A stretch of DNA of 5,342 bases, from positions 1 through 5,342 of the forward strand of contig JAHJFW010000105.1 in the NCBI GenBank assembly GCA_018824765.1, written 5' to 3'. The DNA comes from Patescibacteria group bacterium (GTDB lineage: Bacteria; Patescibacteriota; Patescibacteriia; 2-12-FULL-60-25). A program made the position numbers and the translations under genes. The notes below the pieces were generated by a model that was not told where the DNA came from, did not search any database, and was given only the letters and a program-made list of their open reading frames with translations. Shown piece by piece: positions 3,216 to 5,342 of this stretch (positions are counted from its first letter, which is position 1; every line of letters starts with the position of its first letter).

Positions 3216-5342
3216 TCACGGCTGCTTCACCTCGTTCTGCTCGGAGGGACCGCTTATCTCTTCTTTCACCGGTTCTGGCAACGGAGCAACCGCTGGTTTT
3301 GACTTCTTGTCGCGCAGATCAATCAGATATTGCAGACGCTCCTGCACCAACTGATCATTCGGATTGGATTCCGCAACTTTTTCAACTTGTGCAATTGCGC
3401 TGTCATACCGGCCGCGTTCTTCGTAGATCGCCGACAAATACCAGCGCGCATTCGCATAACCCGGCTCCAACGTAACGATCTGCTCAAACATGTCGAGTGA
3501 CTTATCCTTCTCATTGTTTCGGTAGTACAAAATCGCCAACTGGAATGCTACTCCGATATTGCGCGTATCTGTCTGTAAAACCTGTTCCAACTTCACGATT
3601 GCATCCTGGATGCGGCCCTGACGCTCATACACCAAACCAAGATTGTAATGGGCGGCTGCAAAATCCTGTTTCATTTGTATGGACTGGTTCAACGCCTCTG
3701 CCGCCTTATCCAACTCATTCTTGATATTGTCCTGCGCATCTTTTTTAACCGCTTCATCTTCAGACTGCAATAATTGGCGATATGCATCGGAACGTAAAAC
3801 GTGCAATTTCCCGATCTCGTTGATAAACGTGGGATTATTCGGCTCGCGCTTCAAAGCCTCCCCGAATAATTCAATCGCCCGTTCATCAGCGCCACGCGTA
3901 AATGATGCGATCGACTGCAAAATAACGGCGAAGTTAGCCCAGTTATCAACGTTTGCAGGAGACATATCCGCGGCATGTTTAGCCTGATCAACAGACATAG
4001 TAACCGAAGCATTAACTTTATTGGCGCGATCCTGATCCGCCGGCAACTGCATTTCCTGGCTCGCCCTGATCAAATAGGCTTGGGACAGGTTTCGGTAATA
4101 CACGTCATTCCATCGGTTTAATGCCGCGGCCGAATTCAAAGCCGTAATCGAATCATCAATAGGCTTGCCGTTGCGGAAGGATTGCACTGCCTGCGCATAT
4201 TCTGCATCAGCCACCAAACGCTGCGTGGACAGCCAAACCATTGAAACTCCAACCACGCACAGAATCAGGAACACGAGCGACAAAATAGATGAGCTGGCAA
4301 CTGATTTTCGCGCGTCCCACGTCATGGTGCCCGAAGCCACCAAAGATCCCAACAGCGCCAGGAAGAACCAGAAAATAAAGTGGTGGGTGAAGTTGTAATT
4401 ATAGAAGAAAGCTATAAATACAGCGGTGGCCCAAGCGGCAAAGACCGTCAGATACGCCTGCCATGTATCATCATTGCGCTCGAACAGCAGATGCTTCGCG
4501 CTCTTTACAACGCCAGACAAAACCAGGATAAGCCAGAGCGCCATGCCGACCAGACCGATTGTTGCAAGCAAGGTCAGGAAAGTCGAAATGCCGCGCTCAA
4601 ATCGAATGGTCCAAAATTGCGACAAGTTTACGCCCACACTGCGGTATTTGGAATAATCGAAAATCCACGTGCCCGGACCGGAACCGAAAAGCGGCTTTTC
4701 TTGAAGGACCTGGCGCGCGATATTCCAAGAGGCTGATGATGAAGGTGAAACTTCAGCCGGAAGTTGCAAATTGATAGGCGTGCGGAAAAGCAGTAATACG
4801 ACCGATAGCACAACAAGCGCAGAAGGCACGATCAGTTTTAATGATTTTTCAACGGTCCGCGTGCGCAACACCGGAATTAAAACCAAAAGCGCGGTTCCAA
4901 ACAGTATGGCCGCCCAAACCACCCAAAAATCAACAATGATTGCCACCAGAGTAGAAACTGCCAAAGTCGCCCAGACAATTATGTTGGCCCACAAGCTCGG
5001 TTTGCCGCCTTTGCCTAAGACGCAAACATTGTCCTTACATCCCAAAACTTTAAGCGATGCGGCCAAAACCAAAGGCAGGACCATATAGACTCCAAACGAG
5101 TTGATGGTGCCGACGGTGTTGAAAGTATTGGCTTTGCTGAAATCCCACGCCCAACCGAAAAGATAAATGCCGAACATCTGAAATACGCCGTACAGCCCGA
5201 CTGCGAGCGAAGAAAGCAAAAAGGCGAAAATCAAATTGTAAAGTTTGGAAGTGCCTTTTACCACGTTGACCACGACCAGATAAAACAGGACAAGCGCGGC
5301 AATCGTGGCCATTGACCACTGCATTTGGCCGAAATTGCCGAC
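3216..5342 (-). CDS. O-antigen ligase-like (Wzy_C family) membrane protein with C-terminal TPR repeats, 5' end missing
   Basis: The reading frame is open to the right edge, so the true start lies outside. Numbering from the first ATG seen (5324-5322) gives 702 residues, with VGNFGQ before it. About ten hydrophobic spans are visible: 4-22, 31-52, 76-94, 111-130, 132-151, 162-181, 246-270, 287-308, 312-330 and 345-365. Between spans six and seven is a large, probably extracytoplasmic loop containing EKPLFGSGPGTWIFDYSKYR (209-228), the type of Gly-rich motif seen in the O-antigen ligase/polymerase (Wzy_C) family. After residue 400 come TPR-like helical pairs at about 457-495, 554-587, 588-621 and 622-655, for example AHYNLGLVYERQGRIQDAI, then a Pro/Glu-rich tail (677-702). 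Such proteins join or polymerise lipid-linked glycans at the cell surface. Here the acceptor could be a glycan or a glycosylated protein. The coiled-coil gene follows after 9 nt. Confidence 0.85.
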   Translation of the reverse strand, partial: VGNFGQMQWSMATIAALVLFYLVVVNVVKGTSKLYNLIFAFLLSSLAVGLYGVFQMFGIYLFGWAWDFSKANTFNTVGTINSFGVYMVLPLVLAASLKVLGCKDNVCVLGKGGKPSLWANIIVWATLAVSTLVAIIVDFWVVWAAILFGTALLVLIPVLRTRTVEKSLKLIVPSALVVLSVVLLLFRTPINLQLPAEVSPSSSASWNIARQVLQEKPLFGSGPGTWIFDYSKYRSVGVNLSQFWTIRFERGISTFLTLLATIGLVGMALWLILVLSGVVKSAKHLLFERNDDTWQAYLTVFAAWATAVFIAFFYNYNFTHHFIFWFFLALLGSLVASGTMTWDARKSVASSSILSLVFLILCVVGVSMVWLSTQRLVADAEYAQAVQSFRNGKPIDDSITALNSAAALNRWNDVYYRNLSQAYLIRASQEMQLPADQDRANKVNASVTMSVDQAKHAADMSPANVDNWANFAVILQSIASFTRGADERAIELFGEALKREPNNPTFINEIGKLHVLRSDAYRQLLQSEDEAVKKDAQDNIKNELDKAAEALNQSIQMKQDFAAAHYNLGLVYERQGRIQDAIVKLEQVLQTDTRNIGVAFQLAILYYRNNEKDKSLDMFEQIVTLEPGYANARWYLSAIYEERGRYDSAIAQVEKVAESNPNDQLVQERLQYLIDLRDKKSKPAVAPLPEPVKEEISGPSEQNEVKQP

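Noticed and set aside
4165..5088. Plus-strand ORFs opposite the ligase/TPR gene
   Set aside because: They lie opposite a well-supported gene with clear membrane and TPR features and show no family motif of their own.

Overview
All genes in this window lie on the minus strand. Read in the direction of transcription (right to left) they are: an O-antigen-ligase-like membrane protein with a TPR tail, cut by the right edge; a short unrecognised coiled-coil protein; tRNA-Ala(GGC); a PaaX-like (Cas2-fold) transcriptional regulator; ychF; and the first 24 codons of galU, cut by the left edge. Base composition is near balanced. TGA is used as an ordinary stop (coiled-coil gene and ligase-like gene), so a recoded genetic code is unlikely. 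The stand-alone PaaX-like regulator, the Wzy_C-like plus TPR fusion and the heptamer tandem repeats together suggest a member of the Patescibacteria/CPR (Parcubacteria-like). That is an inference from gene style; no phylogenetic marker was searched.

Region by region. 1-73: N-terminus of GalU (UTP-glucose-1-phosphate uridylyltransferase). 83-138: eight units of a degenerate 7-nt tandem repeat between the ychF stop and the galU ribosome binding site. 140-1231: complete ychF. 1232-1420: a non-coding leader with an 18-bp near-palindrome, smaller dyads and a weak promoter candidate. 1421-1948: PaaX-like regulator with a clear GGAGG site that puts the start 19 codons downstream of the longest ORF. 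1949-2272: about 320 bp without a protein gene, holding a 13-bp inverted copy of part of the ychF-leader palindrome, two abutting DnaA-box-like 9-mers, a 54-nt shrunken tRNA-like remnant with its own hairpin, and the terminator of tRNA-Ala. 2273-2348: tRNA-Ala(GGC) with G3:U70 and an encoded CCA. 2412-3206: coiled-coil protein containing a second, in-frame heptamer repeat. 3216-5342: ligase/TPR protein.

How the parts may work together: the ligase-like protein and the coiled-coil protein are 9 nt apart and probably translationally coupled, suggesting a shared envelope-polysaccharide role. GalU supplies UDP-glucose for the same kind of surface polymer but is separated by the housekeeping genes. 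The regulator may control itself and perhaps ychF through the shared 13-bp element. The parts most worth a second look are the flanking inverted operator-like elements, the miniature tRNA remnant, the paired DnaA boxes and the heptamer repeats, one of which has become coding sequence. No complete new defence or mobile system is visible.
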